A stretch of 64,000 nucleotides of DNA from Clostridia bacterium. GTDB taxonomy: Bacteria > Bacillota > Clostridia > Oscillospirales > UBA644. Shown here one piece after another: positions 8,796 to 18,053 of the stretch (its first letter is position 1; each line of letters starts with the position of its first letter). The position numbers were made by a program, and so were the translations under genes. Below the pieces are notes generated by a model. It had not been told where the DNA came from, ran no database searches, and saw only the letters and a list, made by a program, of their open reading frames with translations. The stretch is taken from positions 62,001-126,000 of the forward strand of contig JAFRTE010000022.1 of assembly GCA_017427285.1 (NCBI GenBank), in the 5' to 3' direction.

Positions 8796-10598
8796 TCAAG
8801 CGCCCTCCTTTGCTGATGCGATCTTCCATTTGACCGCCTGATTGTATTCCTTCCACATCCGCTCGTACAGTCCGCCGCCTTTGGCAAGCTCTTCGTGCGT
8901 GCCTTCTTCGACGACTTTGCCTTCCTCAAGCACAACGATCCTGTCGGCACCGACGACGGTCGAGAGCCGGTGCGCGATCATGATAACCGTGCGTCCCTGT
9001 GTCAGAGTTTTCAGCGCTTTCTGGATCAGCGCTTCGTTTTCGGGATCGGCGAACGCAGTCGCCTCGTCGAGGACGATGATCGGCGCGTCCTTCAGGATCG
9101 CGCGGGCAAGCGCCACGCGCTGCTGTTCGCCTCCGGACAGATACGTTCCTTCCGAGCCGATCAGTGTATCTATCCCGTTCGGGAGTTTTTCTATAATATC
9201 GTCGCACTGCGCGGCATGAAGCGCCGAGATGACTTCCTCTCTTGAAGCGTCCGGACGCGCGGCGCGGACGTTTTCGAGTATCGAGGTTTTGAAAAGGCGG
9301 GTATTCTGGAACACGAACGCGACCTTATCCATCAGAACGTGCGGATCGATATCCTTCACGTTGACGCCGCCGACAAGGATCTGACCGGATGAAACGTCCC
9401 AGAAACGCGGGATCAGGCTTGCGGCTGTCGTCTTTCCTCCTCCCGACGGACCGACAAGCGCGACCGTCTGACCGGGCAGGACCTTGAACGAAACGTGATC
9501 AAGCGCAGGAATATCCGCGCCGTCATAAGCAAAGGTAACGTCCTTGAACTCCACGCCGTTGTCCTTAGGCGTCTGCGGATCGTCCGTTATCTCAAGCGTC
9601 GGCGCTCTCATGACCGTGTCGATACGGGCGAGCGCGTTTTTGGCGAGCATCGTACCGGCTGACGCGAACATGATACGGGCGAGCGCCGTGGAAACGATCG
9701 CCGAGAAAACCGCGTAGAAAGCGAAGTTGGTAATAAACCCGGCGAAGTTTCCGGCAGAAAGCGCCGACGGAGCGATCAGAAGCACCACGGGAACGAGAAA
9801 GATGAACACGCCTTCCGTAGCGGTAAGGTTGACCGACTGAGGAACGCGGCAAACATCTCCGGTGTATCTTTCCGCTTTGGCGCTGTAATCCTCTATCGCC
9901 TCTTTGAACGCCTTAAAGGAATAGACAGTCTGCTGAAAGACCTTGACGACGGGGATGCCGCGCACGTATTCCGTGCCGGCTTTGCTCATAGCGTCCTGCG
10001 CCTGCTGATATTCCATCATCAGCTTCGCGTTCTTGCCGCCCATCATCGAAAACATTGCAAGAACCGATATCACGGCGGCAAGCAGGCAGGCAAGTCCCAT
10101 CCGCCAGTCGAATACGAACATCAGAACGATCATGGCGATGAACATCGCCGCCGTTCCGACGACGTCGGCGAGATTGTGCGCGAGCAGTGTTTCGGTCTCT
10201 CCCGCGCCGCCGTCAAGACGGTTGCGAAGCAGACCCGACGCGTTGTTATCGAAGAAGCCGAGCGGCGTTTTCATCAGGTGAGCGACGCCCTGTTTGCGTA
10301 TATTCGCGGCAGTGCGGAACGCCGAAAGATGCGTGCACATCAGCGCGGCGAAATATACGATGATACCGCCGAAGGAAAATCCGAACGCCATCCAGCCGTA
10401 CGTACCGATATTCGCCGCCTCGATCCAGTTCGGCGCGACGGCGATCAGGTCTCTTGCCGCAAGCCAGATGCAGATATATGGGATCATCCCCATGATCATG
10501 GCGACGGCTGACAAAAGCATTCCTAAAAACGTCAGCCACTTGTACTTCCCGGCATAGCCGAGCAGCTCCGAGATCTCGTTTTGTTTCTTTTCTTTCAT
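8796..10598 (-). CDS. ABC half-transporter (permease-ATPase fusion), first of pair
   Basis: The product is 600 residues with the same exporter fold. Hydrophobic helices occupy about residues 18-320; the ATPase has Walker A GPSGGGKTT, signature [16 protein letters not shown], Walker B IIVLDEATAFAD and the H-loop AHRLST. The start ATG 10598 has AAAAGGAG upstream. The 47-bp gap after the DtxR-type gene holds no clear terminator, so it is probably in the same transcript. The Walker B tail reads ATAFAD where most relatives have ATASLD, a form seen in YbtP/YbtQ-like siderophore transporters. That hint of an iron or metallophore substrate is suggestive only. Confidence 0.9.
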   Translation of the reverse strand: MKEKKQNEISELLGYAGKYKWLTFLGMLLSAVAMIMGMIPYICIWLAARDLIAVAPNWIEAANIGTYGWMAFGFSFGGIIVYFAALMCTHLSAFRTAANIRKQGVAHLMKTPLGFFDNNASGLLRNRLDGGAGETETLLAHNLADVVGTAAMFIAMIVLMFVFDWRMGLACLLAAVISVLAMFSMMGGKNAKLMMEYQQAQDAMSKAGTEYVRGIPVVKVFQQTVYSFKAFKEAIEDYSAKAERYTGDVCRVPQSVNLTATEGVFIFLVPVVLLIAPSALSAGNFAGFITNFAFYAVFSAIVSTALARIMFASAGTMLAKNALARIDTVMRAPTLEITDDPQTPKDNGVEFKDVTFAYDGADIPALDHVSFKVLPGQTVALVGPSGGGKTTAASLIPRFWDVSSGQILVGGVNVKDIDPHVLMDKVAFVFQNTRLFKTSILENVRAARPDASREEVISALHAAQCDDIIEKLPNGIDTLIGSEGTYLSGGEQQRVALARAILKDAPIIVLDEATAFADPENEALIQKALKTLTQGRTVIMIAHRLSTVVGADRIVVLEEGKVVEEGTHEELAKGGGLYERMWKEYNQAVKWKIASAKEGA

Positions 10599-10645
10599 AA
10601 GACCGTTCTCCTTTTCGGTTTATTCACAATTCTTATCTCTTGTTT

Positions 10646-11026
10646 TCAATCGCCGGTTACCGGCTTCATCCAAAGCGCTTTTATTTTCTCAAAAGATTCA
10701 TAACTGATGATGTGTTCTATTCCGCAGGCGTCCTGCTCCGCGATCTTGGGATCGACGCCGAGCGAAACGAGGCGGTCTTTCAGCACGCAGTGCTTTTCGT
10801 AAACATGCTCCGCCACGTCCGATCCGATCTCTGTCAAAGTCAGCGTCTTATCGTCGTTCATCAGAAGCAATCCGCCGTCTTTCAATATACTGATCGCGCG
10901 GCTGACGCTCGGTCTCGTTACTTTCAGATAATCCGCCACGTCTGACGAACGGACGGAACCGTTTTTCTTCTGCAGGATCAGGACTGTTTCCAGATAATCC
11001 TCACCGGATCTGTGCAGTTTTTTCAA
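10646..11026 (-). CDS. DtxR/MntR-family metal-dependent repressor, short form
   Basis: The start is set at TTG 11026 because a strong AAAGGAGG lies six bases before it; the ATG at 11044 would put that ribosome binding site inside the coding sequence. This gives 126 residues beginning KKLHRSGEDYLETVLIL, the family N-terminus. A winged helix follows (SSDVADYLKVTRPSVSRAISIL), then the dimerization/metal-binding part with HCVLKDRLVSLGVD and CGIEHIIS. It is MntR-length and lacks the SH3 domain of DtxR proper. It probably binds the GTTAGC-N4-GCTAAC palindromes in this run when loaded with Fe(II) or Mn(II) (inference). It lies 14 bp after the upstream permease stop. Confidence 0.85.
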   Translation of the reverse strand: MKKLHRSGEDYLETVLILQKKNGSVRSSDVADYLKVTRPSVSRAISILKDGGLLLMNDDKTLTLTEIGSDVAEHVYEKHCVLKDRLVSLGVDPKIAEQDACGIEHIISYESFEKIKALWMKPVTGD

Positions 11027-11040
11027 GATAAACCTCCTTT

Positions 11041-13266
11041 TCATTCGCGCCCGTCCTTGAGCGCTTCGACCATATTCGTTTTATCTACCTTACGCCTTAA
11101 AAGCAATAGCGACACGAAATAGCACGCCGCCGTGAACAGTACCGTCAAAATGATGCTGAACGGTTTCAGCGTTGCGGGGATCATCAGTTTTTCTATCTCC
11201 ACGAACTGCGCGCAGTACCACGCCATGATCCCGTATGCGGCGGCGATGCCAAACGCGATACCGGGGATGAGCAGCAGGTGGTTTGACGATATGATCATCG
11301 AATGGATGCGCCCGTTTTCAAACCCGAGCACCTTCAGCATTGAAATGTTGTGTCTGTTTTCCGACAGCATCGTGTTGACCGTTGCGTAAAGCGAAGTGAC
11401 ACAGACGATCATACCGATGCCGATGAACGCGTAAACAAGCCCGGACATAGCGTTTAACATATTCCGCATCTGCATTTCAAACGAGTTGTCTGTTATCGTT
11501 TCCGCTACCTTGTCTTTTTCAAGATCGAGGGAACGGTCTGACAGGATCGCGTTGTAATTCTCCTTATCAAGTCCCGTGATGTCAGCGATCTTTTCACGCG
11601 ATGAAACGATATAATTCTGATAACCGTTTCTGATCACGCCGTCGATCTTTACGGTATGCTCTTCAAGCGTTGCGATGCTGCGGAAGGTGAATTCGTCGCC
11701 CTTGTGTACGCCGCAGATCGCCTCGCAGAGCGTGCTGATGTAGAAGCCGTTTTCGATATCGGCTTTCTTACCGTCCGTCGTCGTGAGATTCCAGAGTGTC
11801 GCGTCGCCGTCAAGCCCGATAAACGAGAAGCGACGCGCTTCGCCGTCCTCAAACGGCAGGATCATCATCGCTTCGCCTCCGTCGGGCGTGCCTTTTTCAA
11901 GCTTATTCAGGACGTATTCGTATTTGAATGTGCCGAACTCGCCGTGAGCCTGTTCACCAACGGCTTTGACCGAGTCGATGAACGAATACCCGAAAGCCAT
12001 GATCATCGCTCCGAGGAAGATACCGAGGAAGATCACGAAGCTCCGTCCCGGGTTGCCGACGAGCTGACGGATCGCGTATTTGAATCCGACCTTCTTTTTG
12101 CTTTTTGTCAGGATCCGGCGGCTTTTCGCATCGTTCCCGACCTGCCCGGCGAGCAGTTTTACGGTGTCTTCTTTGAGCAGCTTCCTCACGCGCAGCATCG
12201 CGGCGAGCCAGTAGATCAGGGTCGGCACGATAACCCCCGCGACCGCCACCCAGACCGGCAGCGTAAACTGCGGCTTCATCGGCTCGTAATCTGCAAGCCC
12301 GAGCGAGCCGAACGGTCGGGACAATATCAGCGCGCAGACAGAGGTGAGCAGTCCGCCGATTACGCCGGGAATCGCGGCAAACAAACTGTAATGCCGCATC
12401 AGTTTTGACTTTTCGTAGCCCATAGCCGAGAGCGTGCCGATCAGCTTCTGCTCCGCGCGGATGCGCCGTCCGAGCAGAATGCAGATCAGCGCCACGGTGA
12501 CGAGCGGGAAGATCACGAGAATGAACCACGACGACATGATGAACATATCCGCCTGCTCGTGCACGAACGTGATGCGCATATTGCTGTCGGCGGACAGATA
12601 CGACGCCATGTAATAATTTTCGTTTATCTCTTTTCGGAATGAGATCTGATCAGTATCTTTTCCGTATATAACCTTATAATTGATGCTCCCGCCTCCGAAG
12701 CAGTCCTCAAACTCTTCCGGTGTCATATAGGCGAGGAGGAACGTCGTCACGTTTTTGTAATCGTCTGTCAGGTTTTCGACCATATACAGATAGTCGGGGC
12801 GCAGAAACGTACCCGCTACGGCGTATTCTTTTCCGTTTACAGCCAGCTTGTCACCGACTTTCACGTTATTCTCGACGGCGTAGCCCGCCGAAATGATGAT
12901 CTCGCCGTTTTTTTCGGGCGCGTGACCGTATTGTATCTCAAATAAGTCGATCTTCTCGTTCGGAGAGAAAACGCGGACTCTGTATTCGTCCTCGTCGGTG
13001 GCGGCAAATCGTTCTTTTTCAAGCGTGACTCCGTATTTCGTCTCAAGTGCGGACAGTTCCTCATCGGGGATCTCTGCGTAGGTTGAGAAAGTCGCATCCT
13101 CGCGTTTATACTTTGAGAAGAAATCGTCCCCGTATTTGTTGATGCCCGTACCCGCGATATAAAAGAGGTAAAACATCAACAGCGTCACCATCGTCAGGAT
13201 AGTAGCGGAGACGTAAAATGAAAGATCTGCTTTTATACTGCGGACATAGCGTTTGTTGAGCTTCAT
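11041..13266 (-). CDS. FtsX/MacB-type ABC permease
   Basis: The protein has 741 residues and the duplicated FtsX layout. One N-terminal helix (about 16-38) is followed by a large extracytoplasmic domain, three helices (about 240-360), a second N-terminal-type helix after GNPGRSFVIFLG, a second extracytoplasmic domain, and three final helices ending in MVEALKDGRE. It lies 9 bp after the ATPase gene at 13276, its obvious partner. Such pairs move lipids, peptides or antibiotics, or act as mechanotransmitters, without transporting metals across their own core. The substrate is unknown. The start ATG 13266 has GAGGCG upstream. Confidence 0.85.
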   Translation of the reverse strand: MKLNKRYVRSIKADLSFYVSATILTMVTLLMFYLFYIAGTGINKYGDDFFSKYKREDATFSTYAEIPDEELSALETKYGVTLEKERFAATDEDEYRVRVFSPNEKIDLFEIQYGHAPEKNGEIIISAGYAVENNVKVGDKLAVNGKEYAVAGTFLRPDYLYMVENLTDDYKNVTTFLLAYMTPEEFEDCFGGGSINYKVIYGKDTDQISFRKEINENYYMASYLSADSNMRITFVHEQADMFIMSSWFILVIFPLVTVALICILLGRRIRAEQKLIGTLSAMGYEKSKLMRHYSLFAAIPGVIGGLLTSVCALILSRPFGSLGLADYEPMKPQFTLPVWVAVAGVIVPTLIYWLAAMLRVRKLLKEDTVKLLAGQVGNDAKSRRILTKSKKKVGFKYAIRQLVGNPGRSFVIFLGIFLGAMIMAFGYSFIDSVKAVGEQAHGEFGTFKYEYVLNKLEKGTPDGGEAMMILPFEDGEARRFSFIGLDGDATLWNLTTTDGKKADIENGFYISTLCEAICGVHKGDEFTFRSIATLEEHTVKIDGVIRNGYQNYIVSSREKIADITGLDKENYNAILSDRSLDLEKDKVAETITDNSFEMQMRNMLNAMSGLVYAFIGIGMIVCVTSLYATVNTMLSENRHNISMLKVLGFENGRIHSMIISSNHLLLIPGIAFGIAAAYGIMAWYCAQFVEIEKLMIPATLKPFSIILTVLFTAACYFVSLLLLRRKVDKTNMVEALKDGRE

Positions 13267-13275
13267 TTTATCGCC

Positions 13276-13974
13276 TCACAGTTCCAACTCGTCTGCGGTC
13301 AGCTTGTGATCGTTTTCGGTACAGGAGGCTATCTTTCCGTCTCGGATTCGCACGATGACGTCAGCAATACCCGCGATCCCCTCGTTGTGTGTGATGATGA
13401 GAGTCGTCGTGCCGTACTGCGTATTGACCTTTTCGATAAATTTCAGCACCGAGCGCGACGATCTCGTATCAAGCGCACCGGTCAGCTCATCGCAGAGCAG
13501 AAGCTTCGGGTTCTTCACCATCGCTCTCGCTATCGCCACGCGCTGCTGCTGGCCTCCCGAAAGCTCGCGCGGGAAGCGGTAACGGTATTTTTCTATATCT
13601 AGCGCTTTCAGTATCTCGTCGGTATCGAGCGGTTTTTCGGCGATCTCCGCGACGACCTCTACGTTTTCCTCGACGGTCAGATCGGGGATCAGATTGTAAA
13701 ACTGAAAGACGAATCCGACGCTCTGTTTGCGATACTCGGTCAGTGCCTTTTTCGAAAGGCCCGTGATCTTCTGTCCGTCAACGGCGATTTCGCCTCCGTC
13801 AAGGCTGTCAAGCCCGCCGATCATATTGAGAAGCGTCGATTTCCCCGAACCCGAGGGGCCGAGAATGACGCATATTTTTCCTTTTTCAAGCGACAGGTCG
13901 GCGCCTTCGAGCGCGTAAACCGCCGCCTCTCCCGTACCGTACTGTTTTTTTGCGTCTCTAACTTCTATAAACAT
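13276..13974 (-). CDS. MacB/LolD-type ABC ATPase
   Basis: The start is ATG 13974 (MFIEVRDAKKQYG) with GGAGG upstream; the longer frame overlaps the methyltransferase gene. The 232-residue product has Walker A GPSGSGKST, the Q-loop region [12 protein letters not shown], signature LSGGQQQRVAIARA, and Walker B LLLCDELTGALD. The family has DEPTGALD here. The proline-to-leucine change after the catalytic glutamate is unusual but leaves D and E intact. It partners with the permease that follows 9 bp downstream. Confidence 0.88.
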   Translation of the reverse strand: MFIEVRDAKKQYGTGEAAVYALEGADLSLEKGKICVILGPSGSGKSTLLNMIGGLDSLDGGEIAVDGQKITGLSKKALTEYRKQSVGFVFQFYNLIPDLTVEENVEVVAEIAEKPLDTDEILKALDIEKYRYRFPRELSGGQQQRVAIARAMVKNPKLLLCDELTGALDTRSSRSVLKFIEKVNTQYGTTTLIITHNEGIAGIADVIVRIRDGKIASCTENDHKLTADELEL

Positions 13975-13988
13975 ACTGACGCCTCCGC

Positions 13989-14615
13989 TTACTTCTTTGC
14001 GATCACCGTGATCCACGGCTTATCCGGATGAGAGTTTGTTCTCACTTCGGAAAAGCCTATCTTTTTGAGCGCTGCGGTCAGTTCCTTTGCCGTATAACAC
14101 TTCATACCGTCGATGATCTTTTCAAACTTTTTTCCAGTCACATCCTCGCCGTTCGATTCGTTGACGATCAAAAACGAGCCGCCTTTTTTCAGGATGCGGA
14201 ACACCTCTGCAAACGACTTCTCCGGTCCCGGCCAGAAATAGACCGTTTCAAAAGCCGTCGCGAGATCGTATAAGCCGTCCGGAAGATCAAGTTTTGATAC
14301 GTCGCCCTGTCTGACGACGCATCTTCCGTCCGCTACGGCTTTTTCGTTATACGCTTTTGATTTTTCGACAGACAGCTCGGAATAATCAATAGCGACAAGC
14401 TTTGAATGCGGATATTTTTTCAGCAGCTCTTTTGCGTTCCTGCCTCCTCCGCAGCCGAGCTCGGCGATAAGCGACGGTTTTATACCGTCAAGGTGAGACA
14501 TGCCCCAGTCAGCCATTTTCGCGTGTCCGGCACAGTTCATACTGCCGAGCATCATCTTGCCGAGAAACCCCTGCGGTTTTCTCGTCTGATTAACGAATGA
14601 TCTGAAAAGTCCCAT
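13989..14615 (-). CDS. Class I SAM-dependent methyltransferase
   Basis: The product is 208 residues. Motif I is IAELGCGGGRNAKELL (about residue 49), followed by VAIDYSELSVEKSK for the ribose-binding acidic loop and DLATAFETVYFWPG for motif IV. This is the methyltransferase_11/UbiE-like pattern, and the substrate cannot be predicted. ATG 14615 follows GGGAGG. It lies 13 bp after the HMA gene and 14 bp before the ATPase gene, so it is embedded in the operon. It is one of three methyltransferases in the run, and all are of this small-molecule type. Confidence 0.82.
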   Translation of the reverse strand: MGLFRSFVNQTRKPQGFLGKMMLGSMNCAGHAKMADWGMSHLDGIKPSLIAELGCGGGRNAKELLKKYPHSKLVAIDYSELSVEKSKAYNEKAVADGRCVVRQGDVSKLDLPDGLYDLATAFETVYFWPGPEKSFAEVFRILKKGGSFLIVNESNGEDVTGKKFEKIIDGMKCYTAKELTAALKKIGFSEVRTNSHPDKPWITVIAKK

Positions 14616-14628
14616 ATTATCCTCCCGA

Positions 14629-14877
14629 TCAGCCGAAAAGTCCGTGCTTTTTATACGGCTCGGATCCTACTGAAATAAACGTATAGCCGGTGTCGTTTAT
14701 CGCTTTTTTGAGTTTCTCCGTATCTGCTGATCCGTCGATAAGGAACGTTGCTTCTTTCTGCGCCTTTGACGCTTTTACCTTTTTCGCGTCGGGGAACGCA
14801 CGTCTTATCGTGTCGCAGATATGCGCCTCGCACATCCCGCACATCATTCCTTCGATCTTTACGGTCACTTTATTCAT
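14629..14877 (-). CDS. HMA-domain metallochaperone-like protein
   Basis: The product is 82 residues, a single heavy-metal-associated domain. The metal-binding loop is MMCGMCEAHICDTI, a CxxC motif flanked by methionines with an extra cysteine downstream. The usual GxSCxxC reads GMMCGMC. A KKAINDTGY segment near the end matches the family's second half. The domain binds soft or transition metal ions such as Cu(I), Zn(II) or Cd(II). The gene starts directly behind a palindromic operator (14891-14906), with AAAGGAGG between operator and ATG. It may therefore have its own metal-controlled promoter. Confidence 0.85.
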   Translation of the reverse strand: MNKVTVKIEGMMCGMCEAHICDTIRRAFPDAKKVKASKAQKEATFLIDGSADTEKLKKAINDTGYTFISVGSEPYKKHGLFG

Positions 14878-14890
14878 ATTGCCTCCTTTA

Positions 14891-14906
14891 GTTAGCTGCG
14901 GCTAAC
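14891..14906. promoter_or_regulatory. Putative DtxR-type operator, copy 3
   Basis: A perfect palindrome, GTTAGC-TGCG-GCTAAC, sits between the FtsX gene and the HMA gene, just before the HMA ribosome binding site. It matches the 20201-20216 site exactly in both half-sites. A small hairpin (about 14921-14942) lies on its upstream side. No convincing -35/-10 pair was found here. Confidence 0.65.
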
Positions 14907-14947
14907 TTATTCCCTTAGAATCAAGGGCTTTCGCCCCTGATTTTGTT

Positions 14948-17335
14948 TTACTCAGTGTTTTTAAGAGCCTCGACCATGTCGATCTTCTTATTTTTTCTTG
15001 CTACCATCCAACCGACAAGGAGCGAAACGCTGAAGGTCAGCAGAATCGAGACCGAATAGGTCAACGGACCGAGCATAAGCTTCATTTCGTATTCACCCGC
15101 GAGGGCGGTCAGCATCCAGTAAAGCGTACCGAGCCCTGCAGGAAGACCGAGGATTACGCCTATCACGGTCAGCCAGATATTCTGCGAGATGAGAAGCTGT
15201 CCGATCTTTTTGTTTCGGAAGCCGAGGACTTTCAGCGTGGCAAGCTCACGTGAGCGTTCGACGTAACTCATGATCCCGAGATTATACAGCACTACGATCC
15301 CGAGGATAACAGCAGCGACAACGAGGATGAACACCATGCTGTCCATTATCGAAACGAAGCTCTGAAAACTATCCATCAGCTGCCGCTTGTCCTGCTTGCC
15401 GGAGATAAGTTCAGACGAGGGGATCTCGCTTGAATCTTTATTTGTATAAACGGCAGAAACGCTGTATTTGATACCGAGCTCGTCGGCATATTTGTCGGTC
15501 ATGGTTACGCTTTCGGTCATAATAGATCGGTTATATCCGACTACTTTGACGCGGTACGCTTCCTCTCCGCCGTATGGTGAGAACTCGATGTATTCGCCGA
15601 TCTTCGCTCTGTCGGCAAGTCTTAAGCACAGATAAACACCGTCGTCGCGCAGGTCAATATCTTTGTTGTTTTCATCAATAATGCGGAATCTGCCGTTTTC
15701 GTTGCAAACGATATCGAGCGTTGCGGTATATCCGTCGATGCTGATGCCGGAATAGCTCTCCCAGTCGCCGTCAAGATCGGCGATCAGCTTATCGACCTTT
15801 TCGCGTTCCGCATTTTCAACGATGTTGACTTTCGTTGCGTAGTGCGAAATGCCGTTGTCAAGAAGATCGAGGAAACCCGCCATAGTATCGCGCATCCCGA
15901 GTCCGCCGACAAGCAGGATCATACATCCGACAATGCCGACAAGCGTCATGGCGAAACGGCTCTTGTGGCGCATCAGGTCGCGCAGGTTCCATTTTGTCGA
16001 AAAGCTCATTCCGGAAAAAAACGGCAGCTTTTCGAGGACGGATTTTTTCATTTTCTTCGGGGTATACGGACGAAGCGCGTCCGCCGCCGTGCCGCGAAGC
16101 TGTACGCGTACAGACAGGAAGCTGATGAGCGCGAGGAGAAGCACTGTTCCCGCAACAATCGGATAACAGAACGCAGGCGTTGCCGCCGACCAGTCAGGCA
16201 TATCGAAGTAAGTGCCCATCATACCGTTTTCGCTCATAACCATCTTGCAGACAAAGTATCCGAGTACCCCGCCGAGCGCAGCGCCGACGACACCGATAAA
16301 CAGACCGTAAAACGAATAATGGAGCAGGATCGTCCGATTTTTGAAGCCGAGCGCCTTGAGTACGCCGATCTGCGTCTTTTCCTGCGTGGAGATGCGGTGC
16401 ATCGTTGTTACCATCGTAAGGATTGCGATCGCAAGAAAGAGCACCGGCAGGATCGAGCCCATCGCCTTGCCTTCGGTCGCCTCCCCCATCGCCTCTTTAT
16501 ACACGGCGTGATCCTCTTTTGGTACGACCATCAGCGTTTTGCCGAGTTTTTCCTTTACGGCGTCTTCCAGCTCGGATTTCTCCAGAGCTGACAGCAGATT
16601 AATCTGCAAAAATGCTTTGTCGGCCGCCTCGGCAAGGGCCTCGTCGGTCAGCATCTTTTCCGCCTGTTCGTTTATCATTTCATCCGGAACACCCGCTTTT
16701 TTCAACTCGTCTTTTACGGTATTCAGCGCCCTTTCACGGATGATCTCACCGAGTTTCGCAGGTGATATGTATGCGAAGCCGAACGTATTGAAATCCGGCA
16801 TGACCTGATTGCTGTCTGCAAGACAGATCATATGCTCGCCGGACTTGATCAACCCTGCGACCTTGCCGCTGATATCGAGTCCCTGAAATTCAAGCGTAAG
16901 CGTGTCGCCGATCCTGATATCGTTGAGCTTTGCGAATTTGTCGGACAGCCAGATGCCGTCGCCGTTTTCGTCGTATCCGTCACCGTCCATCAGTGTAAAC
17001 TGTGATACGGTATAGTTTTCCGAAACGTCGAGCGCAAGAGCTTTCTTGCTGTCGCCCTTGATCTCAAGATTGACTGAAAGATACCGCGTTGCCGCATCCA
17101 CGCCGTCTATCGAAGCGATCTTTTCAAGATCATCCTTTGTAAAACCTGTTTCCGAATACAAACGGTAGTCGGCGTATTTCGTTTGTTCAAAAAAGTTTCC
17201 GACGTCGTATTCGATCGTCTTCCACTCCATGTTGAAACCGAGGAAGATACCGATCCCCAACGTCATCATTATGATCATCGAAATGAACTGCGCTTTATAG
17301 CTCCAGGCGGTGCGGAGCAGTTTACGAAGAAGCAT
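14948..17335 (-). CDS. FtsX/MacB-type ABC permease
   Basis: The start is ATG 17335, which overlaps the ATPase stop as TGATG; two GTG codons lie just upstream in frame. The 795-residue product has an N-terminal helix (about 12-36), then an extracytoplasmic domain with a helical, acidic insert (about 205-280), three helices, a second set introduced by RFAMTLVGIVGCMILLVGG, another outer domain, and three final helices ending MVEALKNTE. It belongs with the ATPase at 17335-18036. It is clearly related to but different from the permease at 11041, so the run carries two separate systems of this type. Confidence 0.86.
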   Translation of the reverse strand: MLLRKLLRTAWSYKAQFISMIIMMTLGIGIFLGFNMEWKTIEYDVGNFFEQTKYADYRLYSETGFTKDDLEKIASIDGVDAATRYLSVNLEIKGDSKKALALDVSENYTVSQFTLMDGDGYDENGDGIWLSDKFAKLNDIRIGDTLTLEFQGLDISGKVAGLIKSGEHMICLADSNQVMPDFNTFGFAYISPAKLGEIIRERALNTVKDELKKAGVPDEMINEQAEKMLTDEALAEAADKAFLQINLLSALEKSELEDAVKEKLGKTLMVVPKEDHAVYKEAMGEATEGKAMGSILPVLFLAIAILTMVTTMHRISTQEKTQIGVLKALGFKNRTILLHYSFYGLFIGVVGAALGGVLGYFVCKMVMSENGMMGTYFDMPDWSAATPAFCYPIVAGTVLLLALISFLSVRVQLRGTAADALRPYTPKKMKKSVLEKLPFFSGMSFSTKWNLRDLMRHKSRFAMTLVGIVGCMILLVGGLGMRDTMAGFLDLLDNGISHYATKVNIVENAEREKVDKLIADLDGDWESYSGISIDGYTATLDIVCNENGRFRIIDENNKDIDLRDDGVYLCLRLADRAKIGEYIEFSPYGGEEAYRVKVVGYNRSIMTESVTMTDKYADELGIKYSVSAVYTNKDSSEIPSSELISGKQDKRQLMDSFQSFVSIMDSMVFILVVAAVILGIVVLYNLGIMSYVERSRELATLKVLGFRNKKIGQLLISQNIWLTVIGVILGLPAGLGTLYWMLTALAGEYEMKLMLGPLTYSVSILLTFSVSLLVGWMVARKNKKIDMVEALKNTE

Positions 17336-18036
17336 CACCACTCCACCTCGTCAGCGGAAAGCGGATTTTCCTGTTCAGTGATATCACGGATCTTTCCGTT
17401 CTTGACGCGGATCACAACGTCCGCCATTTTTGCGATATTCTGGTTGTGTGTGACGATGACGATGGTTTTTCCGTAGTTTTTCGCCATGTCGAGCAACAGT
17501 TTCAATACCATAACGCCCGTTTCGGAATCGAGCGCGCCGGTCGGCTCGTCGCAAAGCAGTATTTTCGGATTTTTGCAAAGCGCTCTCGCTATGGAAATAC
17601 GCTGTTGTTCGCCGCCCGAAAGTTCAGACGGAAAGTTGTTCAGGTGGTCGAGAAGTCCGACCTTGCCGATCATATCCTTCGCGCCGAGCGCATTTTCGGA
17701 TATTTCGGAAACAAGTTTGACGTTCTCATATACCGTCAGCGTCGGGATCAGATTGTAAAACTGAAATACGAAGCCGACTGTCGACGCGCGGTAGTCTGCG
17801 AGTTCATTATCGGTAAGTTTTGATATATCCGAACCGGAGACGGTGATCGTTCCCTCGCTTGGACTGTCAAGTCCTCCGAGCAGGTTCAAAAGCGTGCTCT
17901 TCCCGGCACCCGAGGGGCCGAGGATGACGACGAATTTGCCCTCATCGAGCGTGAAGCTGACATGATCGAGCGCGCGAAGCTCGTGATCGCCGCTTGTATA
18001 GATTCTTGAAACGTTGTCAAATTTTACGATAGCCAT
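17335..18036 (-). CDS. MacB/LolD-type ABC ATPase
   Basis: The product is 233 residues with Walker [10 protein letters not shown], signature [15 protein letters not shown], Walker [13 protein letters not shown] and switch histidine VTHNQN. CGGAGG precedes ATG 18036. The stop overlaps the permease start (TGATG), which indicates translational coupling and an obligate pair. It lies 17 bp after the ZIP gene. All catalytic motifs are intact, unlike the DELTGALD variant in the second ATPase of this run. Confidence 0.9.
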   Translation of the reverse strand: MAIVKFDNVSRIYTSGDHELRALDHVSFTLDEGKFVVILGPSGAGKSTLLNLLGGLDSPSEGTITVSGSDISKLTDNELADYRASTVGFVFQFYNLIPTLTVYENVKLVSEISENALGAKDMIGKVGLLDHLNNFPSELSGGEQQRISIARALCKNPKILLCDEPTGALDSETGVMVLKLLLDMAKNYGKTIVIVTHNQNIAKMADVVIRVKNGKIRDITEQENPLSADEVEW

Positions 18037-18053
18037 AATATACCTCCGATGTA

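Noticed and set aside
10599..10645. Another DtxR-type operator before the ABC pair
   Set aside because: No GTTAGC or GCTAAC half-site occurs in this gap; the nearby GGTTACCGGC lies inside the repressor coding sequence.
14921..14942. Terminator for the FtsX gene ending at 14948
   Set aside because: The hairpin has a T-rich tail only on the + strand, while the genes here are on the - strand, where no T run follows it. It may be a small structure next to the operator.
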